Shown: one piece after another, positions 35,221 to 45,857 of the stretch
Layout: each line of letters starts with the position of its first letter
Numbering within the stretch: the first letter of the stretch is position 1
NCBI RefSeq assembly: GCF_045209745.1
Contig: NZ_CP109273.1
Span: forward strand, 930,001-994,000
DNA length: 64,000 nucleotides
From: Micromonospora sp045209745
GTDB taxonomy: Bacteria > Actinomycetota > Actinomycetes > Mycobacteriales > Micromonosporaceae
Reading direction: 5' to 3'
The notes under the pieces: model-generated
The model's database searches: none
Seen by the model: the letters and a program-made list of their open reading frames with translations, nothing else
Told to the model about the DNA's origin: nothing
Position numbers and translations under genes: made by a program

Positions 35221-35751
35221 ATGCAGGGTATCCGCACGATCAACCGCGCGCTCTCGTCCGCACTGACACTGGTGGGGCTGGTCGGGGCGTTCGTCCTGAT
35301 GTCGGTCGCGCCGGCGCACGCTGGCGAGAACACCTTCGTCGAGGTGACGCCGAACAGCGCCCAGGCCGGTAGCCGGGTCACCATCAAGGCGAGCTGCGAC
35401 AACAACAACAATAACCAGCAGCAGCAGTCCAGCGTGCAGTCCGACGCGTTCGGGCGCGTGACGCTCAGACCGGACAGGGGCTTCCTGACCGGGCAGGCCA
35501 CCATTGCGCGTGACAAGCAGCCCGGTGACTACCCGGTCGACCTGCGCTGCGAGAACGGCCAGACCGCCTCGACCACGCTGACTGTGCTGAACATGGCCTC
35601 GCCCAGCAAGGGACCGGCGACCGGGGGCGGCGGGACGGCCGGCGGTCGCGGTACCGGCTCACTGCTGGTGCTCGGCGGCGTGGCGCTGGTGGCCACCACG
35701 ATCGCGCTCGGAATGGCGGGCGGCCGGCGCCGGACGGGAGCCGGCTCCTGA
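35221..35751 (+). CDS. secreted surface protein with C-terminal membrane helix
   Basis: A 176-residue protein. The signal peptide (residues 1-35, ends APAHA) is followed by a beta-type domain starting GENTFVEVTPNSAQAGSRVTIKASC. A homopolymeric tract of Asn and Gln (NNNNNQQQQSS) sits near residue 62. A Gly-rich linker precedes a C-terminal hydrophobic helix and basic tail (GGRRRTGAGS). This is the layout of a cell-wall or membrane anchored protein, but no LPXTG-type motif is visible. ATG 35221 is preceded by GGGGGGAAA. A sortase gene follows after 12 nt. Confidence 0.8.
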   Translation: MQGIRTINRALSSALTLVGLVGAFVLMSVAPAHAGENTFVEVTPNSAQAGSRVTIKASCDNNNNNQQQQSSVQSDAFGRVTLRPDRGFLTGQATIARDKQPGDYPVDLRCENGQTASTTLTVLNMASPSKGPATGGGGTAGGRGTGSLLVLGGVALVATTIALGMAGGRRRTGAGS

Positions 35752-35763
35752 GCCGGATGACCC

Positions 35764-36603
35764 ATGACCCGCAGATCCGCGCGTGCGCGGCGGGACCGCC
35801 GCGCCCGCTTCCGGGCCGGGCCGGCGCTGCGCGCTTCCGGCCGGCTGCTGGCCCGCGCCTCCAGCCGGCTACGCCGGGCCGCCGGGCAGGCCGTGTCGGC
35901 CAGCGTCGCCACCACCGATCCGGCCACCCGCCCGCTGCCACCGCGTCGCCCGGCCGGGTCACCGCTGGCCCGCCACCGTTTCGGTACGGGACCGGGGTTG
36001 CCGGTGCTGGCCATCGCCGCGCTGATGGTGCTGATCGTGACGATGCTCGGCGTCGAACAGGTGACCGGAATAAGCGTGTTGCCGGACCAGCTCAGCGCCG
36101 GCCTGCGACCGCCACCGAAGAAGTTTCCGGTGCTGTCGGCCAGCCATCCGACCAGCCTCGCCATCCAAAAGATCGGCCTGGAGGCGCCCGTGCACGACGT
36201 GGGCATCGCCCCGGACGGCACGATCGCCGTCCCGGACGTGGGCCGCGCCCAGGAGGCCGGCTGGTACGACCAGGGGCCAACCCCCGGCCAGTACGGTCCG
36301 GCGGTGATCGTCGGGCACGTCGACACCACCACCGGGCCGGCGGTCTTCCACAAACTCCGCGAGCTGCGCAACGGCGACCAGGTCGAGGTCACCCGCACCG
36401 ACCGGAGCGTGGCGATCTTCGAGGTGAATTCGGTGGAACGGTTCGACAAGGGGCGACTGCCGGTCGACGAGGTGTACGGCGACTTCAGCCGCCCGAGCCT
36501 TCGGCTGATCACCTGCGGCGGCCCATGGGTCGGCGGCGAAACCGGCTACGCGGACAACGTCGTGGTCTTCGCGTCGCTGGTCAAGGCGCGTGGAGGTGGT
36601 TGA
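35764..36603 (+). CDS. class F-like sortase
   Basis: A 279-residue transpeptidase. The N-terminal 70 residues are very Arg-rich, followed by one membrane helix (about 78-98, LPVLAIAALMVLIVTMLGV) and an extracellular sortase domain. The catalytic His is in PAVIVGHVDTTTG and the Cys in LRLITCGGPW; the conserved Arg is probably in the RPSLRLI/GGETGYADNV end. The fold matches class F sortases of actinomycetes, whose substrates are poorly known. It likely works with the secreted protein encoded immediately upstream. Confidence 0.88.
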   Translation: MTRRSARARRDRRARFRAGPALRASGRLLARASSRLRRAAGQAVSASVATTDPATRPLPPRRPAGSPLARHRFGTGPGLPVLAIAALMVLIVTMLGVEQVTGISVLPDQLSAGLRPPPKKFPVLSASHPTSLAIQKIGLEAPVHDVGIAPDGTIAVPDVGRAQEAGWYDQGPTPGQYGPAVIVGHVDTTTGPAVFHKLRELRNGDQVEVTRTDRSVAIFEVNSVERFDKGRLPVDEVYGDFSRPSLRLITCGGPWVGGETGYADNVVVFASLVKARGGG

Positions 36604-36627
36604 GCCAGGCGAGACCGGGACTGGGGG

Positions 36628-37038
36628 TCAGTTCTGGCCGGGGCTTGCTATGGGTAACCCTGCGACCTTGGCACAATCGAGCAGTCGCCGGTCGTAGCTG
36701 ACAAAGGCGACAAGTGCCGTTCCGGACTCGTTGGTCAAAACCTGGGCGGTAGCAAGGTGGATGGCGTCGAGGCTGCGTAGCGTCGGCTCGGCGAACGCGG
36801 CTGCGGTCGCGCGGATCGTGCCGTCGATTTCCAGCCGGAAGAGCCGTCCGACGGCCGCCGGCACTCCGATCAATGCTTGCGGGGCTGATCGACGTAACGC
36901 TCTGGGCACTTCAACCTCGACGAGGGCGGAGGAAACCAGCGGGACGTCTCCATGGTTGTTGAGCCAGGAGATAAGGTCAGCGCTGCACGCCTCCTGCCGA
37001 ACCAACTTGACGACGGCTGCGGAGTCGAGGTAGATCAC
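36628..37038 (-). CDS. vapC: VapC-type PIN domain toxin
   Basis: A 136-residue PIN-domain ribonuclease. Acidic residues of the active site are Asp5 (MIYLDSAAV), Glu41 (SALVEVEV) and Asp91 (SLDAIHLATA). The length is normal. Its ATG overlaps the antitoxin stop by 4 nt, as usual in type II modules. RNA target unknown. Confidence 0.9.
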   Translation of the reverse strand: MIYLDSAAVVKLVRQEACSADLISWLNNHGDVPLVSSALVEVEVPRALRRSAPQALIGVPAAVGRLFRLEIDGTIRATAAAFAEPTLRSLDAIHLATAQVLTNESGTALVAFVSYDRRLLDCAKVAGLPIASPGQN

Positions 37039-37313
37039 CAGCGCTCCTCGTCCCGCATCTCAGCGAGCGTGGCGGCCACGTCCACATCCTCGTCACCGAG
37101 CTTCGGCGGAAGCGGGACAGGGCCGCCGCTGTTCGGAGCGACGGCCCGCCCCGCGGCTACGAGTTTGGCCAGCATTGACCTGTCGTCACTTACCGGAACC
37201 AGTCGGGCGATCGGATGCCCGCGATCGGTGATCTCGACGGTTTCGCCGCCACTCACCCGAGCCAGTACCTGACTCGTGTTCTGGTTCAACTCTCGGACCC
37301 CGATGCGTTCCAC
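37035..37313 (-). CDS. vapB: VapB/Phd-type antitoxin
   Basis: A 92-residue antitoxin with an N-terminal Phd/YefM DNA-binding domain (RIGVRELNQNTSQVLARVSGGETVEITDRGHPIARLVPV). An acidic C-terminal toxin-binding tail follows (GDEDVDVAATLAEMRDEERW). GTG 37313 is chosen because a TACACT box ends 6 nt upstream, implying a leaderless transcript; a TTG two codons upstream is also in frame. The palindrome immediately upstream is the probable autoregulatory operator. Confidence 0.88.
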   Translation of the reverse strand: MERIGVRELNQNTSQVLARVSGGETVEITDRGHPIARLVPVSDDRSMLAKLVAAGRAVAPNSGGPVPLPPKLGDEDVDVAATLAEMRDEERW

Positions 37314-37319
37314 AGACAA

Positions 37320-37344
37320 AGTGTAGAACTAGATGTTCTACACT
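37320..37344. promoter_or_regulatory. VapBC operator palindrome overlapping promoter
   Basis: AGTGTAGAAC (37320-37329) and its exact inverse (37335-37344) flank a 5-nt centre. On the minus strand the proximal arm contains TACACT, a good -10 box placed 6 nt before GTG 37313. Binding by VapB-VapC would therefore block the promoter directly. Confidence 0.75.
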
Positions 37345-37443
37345 GCCAGCTTCGCGCCAATTACCGATAAGGGACAGCGGCCATGGCCGCGGCCCATGGG
37401 AGTGCGCGACGCCTGAGCCACCGGGCACCTTCGGTCATCGGAG

Positions 37444-37980
37444 TCAGGCGGCTACTTCCGGTTCCCTCAGGTCCAGCCAGTCGGCCCAGCGGGGGTCGGG
37501 GGCGCGGTGTCCCAGGACCCGCCAGGCGGTGCCCTTCGGCGCGGCGGGCGACGCGGGTAATCGCCAGCCCATCTCGGCCGGAGTCTTGTCGCCCTTGGTG
37601 TGGTTGCAGCGGGCGCACGCGGCGACCACGTTCTCCCAGGCGTGCCGGCCACCCCGGCTGCGCGGGAACACATGGTCGATGGTCTCGGCCGGGCCTCGGC
37701 AGTAGGCGCACCGCCAGCCGTCCCGGGCGAAGATCGCCCGCCGGGACAGCCCGACATGCGTTCGGTACGGCACACGGACGAAGCGGGTCAACCGGACCAC
37801 GGATGGCACCGGAAGCGCGTCGCGGGCGCTGTGCAGGATGCCGTCACCATCAGCGACACAGATCGCCTTGGCGGTGAGGACGAGGATCGCGGCACGGCGC
37901 ACCGACACGACACACAGCGGCTCGTAGGTGGCGTTGAGGACCAACGCGCCGGAGCCCACCATGGGTCGTATGTCAGGCAT
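37444..37980 (-). CDS. HNH endonuclease family protein
   Basis: A 178-residue protein. The N-terminal region (LVLNATYEPLCVVSVRRAAILVL) matches the widespread actinobacterial HNH family with this lead sequence. The HNH core has CAYC, then TIDHVFPRSRGG and WENVVAACARCNHTKGD, including the zinc Cys pairs. The start at 37980 fits GGGAGG spacing. This family occurs as one chromosomal copy in many actinomycetes without a restriction partner; the role is unknown, perhaps DNA repair. Confidence 0.87.
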   Translation of the reverse strand: MPDIRPMVGSGALVLNATYEPLCVVSVRRAAILVLTAKAICVADGDGILHSARDALPVPSVVRLTRFVRVPYRTHVGLSRRAIFARDGWRCAYCRGPAETIDHVFPRSRGGRHAWENVVAACARCNHTKGDKTPAEMGWRLPASPAAPKGTAWRVLGHRAPDPRWADWLDLREPEVAA

Positions 37981-38210
37981 CGCGCTCACCCTCCCGGTTC
38001 AGCGGCTGCTGCGGATCGCCACCGACCGGGGCCCGGCACAACGGCCCACACGGTCGGCGCCGGGCCGATCACCGACGTCCGTTGGGCCAATAGTCCCTGA
38101 TCGGACCCCGGATTGCACGTACTAATCTTGCTTCTGGTAAGCGGATCACCCGGATCGGGACGAAGCGCCGATCCGGCCGCCGGCTAGACAGTCCAGCAAC
38201 CGCCGGCTCG

Positions 38211-38216
38211 TATGGT
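38211..38216 (+). promoter_or_regulatory. -10 box for leaderless transcript of 38224 gene
   Basis: TATGGT lies 7 nt before ATG 38224. The 240-nt space between the divergent HNH gene and this gene holds no other feature that I can support. Confidence 0.45.
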
Positions 38217-38223
38217 CACCAGC

Positions 38224-38958
38224 ATGATCGACAAGATCTTCGCCGCGATGTTGCGCCACCGGCACGTTGTCCTGGTAGTTGGGCTGCTGGTGGCGGCAGT
38301 GAACGCTGCGGCCGTCGGGTTCGCGCCCACTTTGGGAAAGCGCCTGTTCGTCCCCCTGCTCTTCCTCGCCATGACGCTCCTGCTCCTGGCGATCATCGCC
38401 ATGGGGATTCGTCCGGCCTACTTCGTGGTGCGGCCGCAGACTCCGGCCTTCGCCACACCCGCGCCGGCGTGGAAGGTGTTGTTTGCCCTCGGCTACCTCG
38501 GGTCCGCGTCGGCCCACATCGGCGCAATGGTGCGCTGGACCAGGCAGGGCACTGAGTCGACGTTCGACGTGGTTCTCGGTGTCCCCTGGCTCGTGCTGGC
38601 CGCGCTGCTGGTGATTGAGGCGTGGCGGGGTCACGGGGTGCAGCTTTATCCGCACGGGCTACGGCAGAGTTCCCCTCTCGGCTCGCTCACCGTGCCGTGG
38701 GAGGCCCTACCGGCCCCGCGGATCCCCCCGAGTGCCGACCGCCCCTATTGGCTCCGGATGGCGTTCGCGGAACCCCAGTTGGTTCGGCGGCGTGGCATCC
38801 CGTGGAGCCGGAAGGCTCTGCGTACGGACAACGTCGACGCAGGATTTCTCGCTGCGGTGATCCGGCACTACGTCAGTCACCCCGAACACCGGGCTGCGAT
38901 CGGCAGCCAGGCCGAGTACGAACGGCTTCTCGCCGAGCTGCCCGAGCGGAACGGTTGA
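38224..38958 (+). CDS. membrane protein with PH-like C-terminal domain, unknown
   Basis: A 244-residue protein. Four hydrophobic stretches occur in the first half (about residues 16-36, 42-64, 83-97 and 117-133). The C-terminal half has a PH-like pattern (GVQLYPHGLRQSSPLGSLTVPWEAL...), common in actinobacterial membrane proteins. ATG 38224 is favoured over an upstream codon because TATGGT lies 7 nt before it. I cannot name its function. Confidence 0.75.
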   Translation: MIDKIFAAMLRHRHVVLVVGLLVAAVNAAAVGFAPTLGKRLFVPLLFLAMTLLLLAIIAMGIRPAYFVVRPQTPAFATPAPAWKVLFALGYLGSASAHIGAMVRWTRQGTESTFDVVLGVPWLVLAALLVIEAWRGHGVQLYPHGLRQSSPLGSLTVPWEALPAPRIPPSADRPYWLRMAFAEPQLVRRRGIPWSRKALRTDNVDAGFLAAVIRHYVSHPEHRAAIGSQAEYERLLAELPERNG

Positions 38959-39082
38959 AAGGGCGCGAGCAACAGCAACAGGCACTCCCGTCGACCAGGA
39001 TCGGCACCCTGCCCTGGGCGGCAGGTCACCCGGCGGGTGGGTCGGCGGCGGGCGCTCGGGCCCCTTGCGGTACGAAGACAGG

Positions 39083-40123
39083 GTGAGTGCCGCCAGCGTG
39101 ACGCCCCTAGCCCTGTCCGACACCGTATCGGTGAACTGTCAGGGCAGCACCTCCTGCGAGTGGATTTACCGGATCACCGGGTCCGCCTGGTTCGCCGAGG
39201 GCAGTTACTGGATCCTGCTCAAGCCTCTACGGGTGCTGCTGATCGTGGCGCTGGCGATGGTGGCCCGCTGGGCGCTGCACCGGACCATCGACCGGTTGGT
39301 CCGGACGACCACCGATGGTGCGGTGCCGACGATGCTGCGGCCGCTGCGCGAACGGGTGCCCAGCGCCGCGGTCGATCCGGCCGAGTTCGTGCCCGAGCGG
39401 CGACGGCAGCGGGCCGAGGCGATCGGTTCCGTGCTGCGCAGCCTGACCACCGCGTTCGTCTTCGGCATCGCGCTGCTGATGACCCTGCGCGAGTTCAGCT
39501 TCGACCTGGCTCCGCTGCTGGCCAGCGCGGGGATCGCCGGCGTCGCGCTGGGCTTCGGCGCGCAGAGCCTGGTCAAGGACCTGATCGCCGGTCTCTTCAT
39601 GTTGATCGAGGATCAGTACGGCGTGGGCGACAACGTCGACCTGGGCGAGGCGATGGGCGTTGTCGAGTCGGTCGGGCTACGGGTCACCACCGTGCGCGAC
39701 GGTCGCGGTGTGCTCTGGTACATCCGCAACGGCGAGATCATCCGGGTGGGCAACAAGAGCCAGGGCTGGGCCCTCGTGGTGGTGGACCTGCCGATCGGTT
39801 TCAGCAGCACCGAGGAGGCCACCGCCGTTCTGCGTACCGCGGCTGCCTCGATCGTCATGGACCCGGAACTGTCGCCGGAGATCGTGGCGGCGCCGGAGGT
39901 GTTGGGTGTCGAGCAGGTGACGGTGGACGGCGCGGTTATCCGGACGGTGGTGAAGACGACCGCGGACGGGCAGTTCGCGGTGGGCCGGGAGTTGCGTCGA
40001 CGGCTCGCGGAGGCGCTGGAGAATTCGGGGATCACCGCGCAGATCGCGGCCGCCCGCATTTATCCAGGGCTGCCGGCCCAACCGTTGCCCGACGGTGAGA
40101 CTGGTCAGGGCGGCGCCACCTGA
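39083..40123 (+). CDS. MscS family mechanosensitive channel
   Basis: A 346-residue membrane protein. Three membrane helices span about residues 45-65, 123-140 and 147-170; the last is the pore helix with alternating Gly/Ala (ASAGIAGVALGFGAQSLVKD). The beta domain follows (GLFMLIEDQYGVGDNVDLGEAMGVVESVGLRVTTVRDGRGVLWYIRNGEI), then a cytoplasmic alpha/beta domain. It likely releases solutes on hypo-osmotic shock. The start is either GTG 39083 or a TTG six codons earlier. Confidence 0.9.
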   Translation: MSAASVTPLALSDTVSVNCQGSTSCEWIYRITGSAWFAEGSYWILLKPLRVLLIVALAMVARWALHRTIDRLVRTTTDGAVPTMLRPLRERVPSAAVDPAEFVPERRRQRAEAIGSVLRSLTTAFVFGIALLMTLREFSFDLAPLLASAGIAGVALGFGAQSLVKDLIAGLFMLIEDQYGVGDNVDLGEAMGVVESVGLRVTTVRDGRGVLWYIRNGEIIRVGNKSQGWALVVVDLPIGFSSTEEATAVLRTAAASIVMDPELSPEIVAAPEVLGVEQVTVDGAVIRTVVKTTADGQFAVGRELRRRLAEALENSGITAQIAAARIYPGLPAQPLPDGETGQGGAT

Positions 40124-40357
40124 CCCAGCCGGCAATGTCCTCCAATTCAGGGGTCGCGAGCCTCCCGGCCCCTCAGGTATCGTCCGTTCGTTTAGTCGGG
40201 GAAGCGACGAACGATCCGTTCGGCCTAGCCAGTTGTCAGACGATCGGGCAGAATCCGGAACACGCGTTCCCGCCGGAGCGTGATCACATCCTCGCTGATC
40301 CGCAGATCTGACGAGTGCTTCCGGCCGGGCTGCCACGAGCGGCCGAGCCGGGGGCCC

Positions 40358-41716
40358 ATGGAGGCGACGGTGCCCGACGAGCGACCTTCCACGGAAGGCC
40401 CCGCCACTTTTCGCGAGGTGTTCGCCCAGCACGAGTTCCGGGCCGTGTTGGTGGCCGGCACCCTCTCCTGGGTCGGCGACTACGTCGCGAAGGCCGCCGT
40501 CACCCTGCTCGTCTACCAACAGACCAAATCCGTCGCGCTCTCCGCGGCCGCCTTCGCGGTCAGTTTCCTGCCCTGGCTGCTCGGTGGTCCCGTGCTCGCC
40601 GCGCTCGCGGAGCGGTACCCGTTCCGCCGGGTGATGGTGGCGTGTGACGTCATCCGCATGGTGCTGATGATGCTCATCGCCATCCCGAACCTGCCGTACC
40701 AGGCGGTGTTGGTGCTCATCTTCGCCGCCACCCTGGCCAACCCGCCGAGCCAGGCGGCGAAGTCCGCGCTGATACCGCAGCTGCTCACCGGGGACCGGCT
40801 GGTGCTGGGGCTGTCGCTGAACAGCAGCGTCGGGCAGGCCGCCCAGGTCGTCGGGTACGTGTTCGGCGCCGCTGTCGCCGCGATCAGCCCGGAGATGGCG
40901 TTGCTGTTCAACGCGGCCAGCTTCGGCCTCTCGGCGCTGCTGGTCCGCCTCGGTGTGCGGGACCGCCCGGCGGTGCTGAATCCGGCGCACCGCAGCCACC
41001 TGCTGCGGGAGACGCACCAGGGGTTCGCCATCGTGTTCCATACTCCGGTGTTGCGGGCGATCGCGGTGCTGGTGTTCAGCGCGATGCTCTTCTCGGTCGT
41101 TCCCGAGGGGCTGGCCGCTGCCTGGGCCAACGAGGGGGTCCGCGGCGACATGAGCGCGGGCACGGCCCAAGCAGTGATCATGGTGGCCAACCCGGTTGGT
41201 TTCATCCTCGGCGGGTTGTTGGTGAGTCGCCTGTGCGGGCCGACCCGCCGACTGAGGCTGATGCGGCCGCTCGCGGTGATCGCCCCCCTGGTGCTGGTGC
41301 CCGCGTTGCTCAACCCGCCACCGCTGGTGGTGGCCTTGCTGGCCGGCCTCTGCGGTTTCGCGGTCGCCGGCATGCTGCCGATGGCCAACGGGCTGTTCGT
41401 TCAGGCACTGCCCAACGGCTTCCGGGCCCGCGCCTTCGGCGTGATGGCTACCGGCGTGCAGGTCATCCAGGGTTTCGCGGTGCTGGTCACCGGGTTGCTC
41501 GCCGAGCGTTTCCCCATTCCGGTGGTGGTCGGGGTGTGGAGCGCAGCCGGGGTGGTGCTGATGGCGGCGGCCACGCTGCGCTGGCCGGACCGGCAGACAG
41601 TGGATGACGCGATCGCCGCAGCCTCCGCGGCCAACGCCGAGCCGCCTCCCGGCCCGGCCGCAGGCACTCCCGAGCCGCGCGCTGACGACGGGCACCGCCG
41701 GCACGCCGTCACCTGA
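40358..41716 (+). CDS. MFS transporter
   Basis: A 452-residue polytopic membrane protein of the major facilitator superfamily, drug/macrolide-exporter-like branch. About twelve hydrophobic segments are present, with the loop ERYPFRRVMVACDVIRM after helix 2 and helices running to AAATLRWPDRQ; the tail of about 45 residues is hydrophilic and Ala/Pro-rich. ATG 40358 has a modest GCCGGGGG site, and a GTG four codons later is possible. Substrate unknown. The preceding 234 nt (40124-40357) contain no gene that I can support. Confidence 0.88.
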   Translation: MEATVPDERPSTEGPATFREVFAQHEFRAVLVAGTLSWVGDYVAKAAVTLLVYQQTKSVALSAAAFAVSFLPWLLGGPVLAALAERYPFRRVMVACDVIRMVLMMLIAIPNLPYQAVLVLIFAATLANPPSQAAKSALIPQLLTGDRLVLGLSLNSSVGQAAQVVGYVFGAAVAAISPEMALLFNAASFGLSALLVRLGVRDRPAVLNPAHRSHLLRETHQGFAIVFHTPVLRAIAVLVFSAMLFSVVPEGLAAAWANEGVRGDMSAGTAQAVIMVANPVGFILGGLLVSRLCGPTRRLRLMRPLAVIAPLVLVPALLNPPPLVVALLAGLCGFAVAGMLPMANGLFVQALPNGFRARAFGVMATGVQVIQGFAVLVTGLLAERFPIPVVVGVWSAAGVVLMAAATLRWPDRQTVDDAIAAASAANAEPPPGPAAGTPEPRADDGHRRHAVT

Positions 41717-41840
41717 CCCGGAGAGCCGACATCGACGCGAGCGGGCCGGGCGCACGGCCTGCAGGCGCGTCGGCCCGGCGTGATCCGACGCACGGTGTGC
41801 GGGTCGGGCCGGCACGGAGCGCACCTGGCAGGATGGAACG

Positions 41841-42269
41841 GTGAACCCCGCAGGTGAATCCGACCGTCCCGGTGCGTCGATGACCCTCTTCGAAGCGGTC
41901 GGCGGCGAACCCACCTTCCGCAAGCTGGTCGACGAGTTCTACGTCGGCGTCGCCAGCGACCCCCTGCTGCGGCCGATGTACCCGGAGGAGGACCTGGGGC
42001 CGGCTGCGGACCGGATGACCCTGTTCCTCATGCAGTACTGGGGCGGGCCGAACACGTACTCCGCCCAGCGTGGTCACCCGCGGCTGCGGATGCGGCACGC
42101 GCCCTTCCGGATCGGCGCGGCCGAGCGGGACGCCTGGCTGCGGAACATGCGCCGCGCCGTGGACCGGCTCGACCTGGAGCCGGAGATCGCCGGCACGCTC
42201 TGGGACTACCTGGAGCGGGCCGCGTACTTCATGGTCAACGTCGAGGACGACCCGGCCACCGGCGTCTGA
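41841..42269 (+). CDS. glbO: group II truncated haemoglobin
   Basis: A 142-residue 2-on-2 globin. After about 13 residues the fold begins MTLFEAVGGEPTFRKLVDEFYVGV; YPEEDLGPAADRMTLFLMQYWGGP gives the TyrCD1/TrpG8-type distal features, and the proximal His is in RLRMRHAPFRIG. Group II members bind O2 tightly and may detoxify NO or peroxides. GTG 41841 or the later ATG at residue 14 are possible starts. Confidence 0.92.
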   Translation: MNPAGESDRPGASMTLFEAVGGEPTFRKLVDEFYVGVASDPLLRPMYPEEDLGPAADRMTLFLMQYWGGPNTYSAQRGHPRLRMRHAPFRIGAAERDAWLRNMRRAVDRLDLEPEIAGTLWDYLERAAYFMVNVEDDPATGV

Positions 42270-42291
42270 CCCGCCCGACCCACGGGCAGCG

Positions 42292-42807
42292 TCAGAGCAG
42301 CGCGCCCTCGTCGTGCAGCCAGTCCACGAAGCTGGTGGCGACCGCCGCGCCGCAGTCGAGCATCTCGACCAGCAGCGCGTCGTGGGTGCCGGCACCGAGT
42401 GGCACCTGGAGCTCGGCGTAGATCGGTAGCTGCCCGCGCTCGGTCGGGTCGCCGATGTACGCCTTGCAGAACCGGCGGGTGTGGTTCCACTCGTTGACCA
42501 CCCGGTATGCCCGGTCAGCCCAGTCGGGTGGAACGGTGGCATGCGGACGTGCCCGCATGACCAGGATCTCGTCCTCCGGACCTTCGAGGGTGACCAGCAC
42601 GGCGTGCCGCTCCCACATGGCCAGCAGGTTGCCGTCGCCATCGGCCAGGTAGCGCACGTCGAGCAGGTCGAGTGCGTCGCAGACCCGGCGCAGACTCACC
42701 GGCTCGACGGTCGCAGGCACCTCGGTCAGGGCGGGCCGCTCGTTGGCCGGGCAGTCGTCCCCCGGCTGGCGAGGGCTCGGTGGCCCGACTCGGACCGCAC
42801 TCTCCAT
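42292..42807 (-). CDS. YbjN domain protein
   Basis: A 171-residue soluble protein. The YbjN fold (type III secretion chaperone-like) is recognisable in SLRRVCDALDLLDVRYLADGDGNLLAMWERHAVLVTLEG, YRVVNEWNHTRRFCKAYIG and LLVEMLDCGAAVATSFVDWLHDEG. The first 45 residues are disordered in character. ATG 42807 is the likeliest start, although no strong ribosome binding site is seen. Function in actinomycetes is unknown; the family is often called putative sensory transduction regulator. It is convergent with glbO. Confidence 0.82.
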   Translation of the reverse strand: MESAVRVGPPSPRQPGDDCPANERPALTEVPATVEPVSLRRVCDALDLLDVRYLADGDGNLLAMWERHAVLVTLEGPEDEILVMRARPHATVPPDWADRAYRVVNEWNHTRRFCKAYIGDPTERGQLPIYAELQVPLGAGTHDALLVEMLDCGAAVATSFVDWLHDEGALL

Positions 42808-43007
42808 TGTGATCCCGCTTCGGGTTTCCGGATCGCCGCCGTCGGCGGGACCGGGGCGCCATGACCACCACGGCATCGCTCGCGCACCTCACTCCCCAGC
42901 GGATCCAGCCGCCTACGGTGCGTTGGATCCGAGGATGGACGGTACCCGGACAGCCGAGTTGAAGCACCCCCCCAACGACCGCCCCAGACCAGAAGAATGA
43001 GCCCGGG

Positions 43008-43745
43008 TCATCCTTTCGGATGAGTAGCCAGGGGTGTCACGGCAAGATCCGTGGCCTTCTGCAACCATGCCGCTCCGTATGGTCCCACCAGGCCGACCCA
43101 ACGGCCGGCCACCCGCACCTGAACGGCGGGCTCATCGTGACCGGCGACCGGGCCGTCGGCGGCGCCGAGGAAGCCCATCCGGACCACCCCCTGCACCAGC
43201 CGCTGCGGCACCTCCACCGGCGACGCGGGCGCCCCGTCCGGAGTGACCCGCACCGCCACGTGGTCGAGCAACGCGTCGCGCAGCGCCCGCTGACCCACCG
43301 CGCGGCCGGCCACACCCTGCTCGCTCGCCGTGCGGAGGGTGCCCGCCGCCGCGTCCGCGATCCGTCGCAGCTCGGCAACGGGCAGCGCCTCCACCTGCCG
43401 GCTGTGCACCGACGGCAGCGGCCACCGCCACTGCGCGTCCCGGCGGGTCGGCAGGGCCGCGCCACCATGCTCCAGCTCGGCCAGCAGCTCTGCGGCGGCC
43501 ACCGTGACGTCCTCGGCGGGGCCGTCGGCCGGCCCACCGGCCACCGTGCGGACCACCAGGACCTGCCACGGCAGCCGGGCCCAGAGGGCGACCCGGCCGG
43601 GCCCACCGGCCGGCCGCAGCCGGACCGGTGCGGTCGGATCCAACCGGACCAGCCGGGCCAGGAAGGCACCCGCGTCCGCCACCCCGGCGACACCGTGCGT
43701 CGGCACCGACGCACGGCCAGGCTCAGCCATACCCGGCCGAGTCAT
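43008..43745 (-). CDS. conserved actinobacterial hypothetical protein
   Basis: A 245-residue soluble protein rich in Ala and Arg, with LRRIADAAAGTLRTASEQGVAGRAVGQRALRDALLDHV in the centre and RVAGRWVGLVGPYGAAWLQK near the end. No signal peptide, membrane helix or known catalytic motif is seen. Its ATG overlaps the thioesterase stop by 4 nt, so it is the third gene of the ettA-thioesterase unit. Function unknown. Confidence 0.75.
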   Translation of the reverse strand: MTRPGMAEPGRASVPTHGVAGVADAGAFLARLVRLDPTAPVRLRPAGGPGRVALWARLPWQVLVVRTVAGGPADGPAEDVTVAAAELLAELEHGGAALPTRRDAQWRWPLPSVHSRQVEALPVAELRRIADAAAGTLRTASEQGVAGRAVGQRALRDALLDHVAVRVTPDGAPASPVEVPQRLVQGVVRMGFLGAADGPVAGHDEPAVQVRVAGRWVGLVGPYGAAWLQKATDLAVTPLATHPKG

Positions 43746-44180
43746 GCCACGCCGCCCTGCGGTGCGTACGTCAGCAGGAACTCCCGCTCCTCAGGGGTGA
43801 TCCGCCGGGGCACCTGGCGGGTCAGGTCGAACGGCACCAGCACCGAACGGGCGCGGCTGGCCAGCACCTCGCCGTCGTACAGCTCGTAGGCGACGGTGAA
43901 CCGGGAGGCCCGGATCTCCTCCACCCACAGCTCGATCCGAACCGTGGGTGCCGCCTCCGCGGTGGCCCGGCCCAGCGCGTAGTCGACCGGGCGCAGGTAG
44001 TCGACCTCGTGGCGGCGGATCACCACCCCGTCGGCGAACGAGCCGACTCCCCAGGCCCGGCCGCCGGCGAACATCAACGCCACCCGCGCCTCCTCGTACA
44101 GGGTGAGGAAGCGCGAGTTGTTGACGTGGCCGTACGCGTCCAGGTCGGACCAGCGCAAGGTGCAGTGGTAGACGAAGCGG

Positions 44181-44188
<8 letters not shown>
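43742..44188 (-). CDS. acyl-CoA thioesterase, 4HBT (YbgC/FcbC-like) family
   Basis: A 148-residue hot-dog-fold thioesterase. The catalytic loop reads RWSDLDAYGHVNNSRFLTLYEEAR, with the Asp and HVNN of the 4-hydroxybenzoyl-CoA thioesterase family. It would hydrolyse an acyl-CoA. The start lies 8 nt inside the end of ettA, so translation is probably coupled. Confidence 0.9.

Positions 44189-45857
<1,669 letters not shown>

Noticed and set aside
42808..43007. Short frames between the YbjN gene and the 43008 gene
   Set aside because: They lack start signals and protein-like composition; I see nothing definite in this 200-nt stretch.
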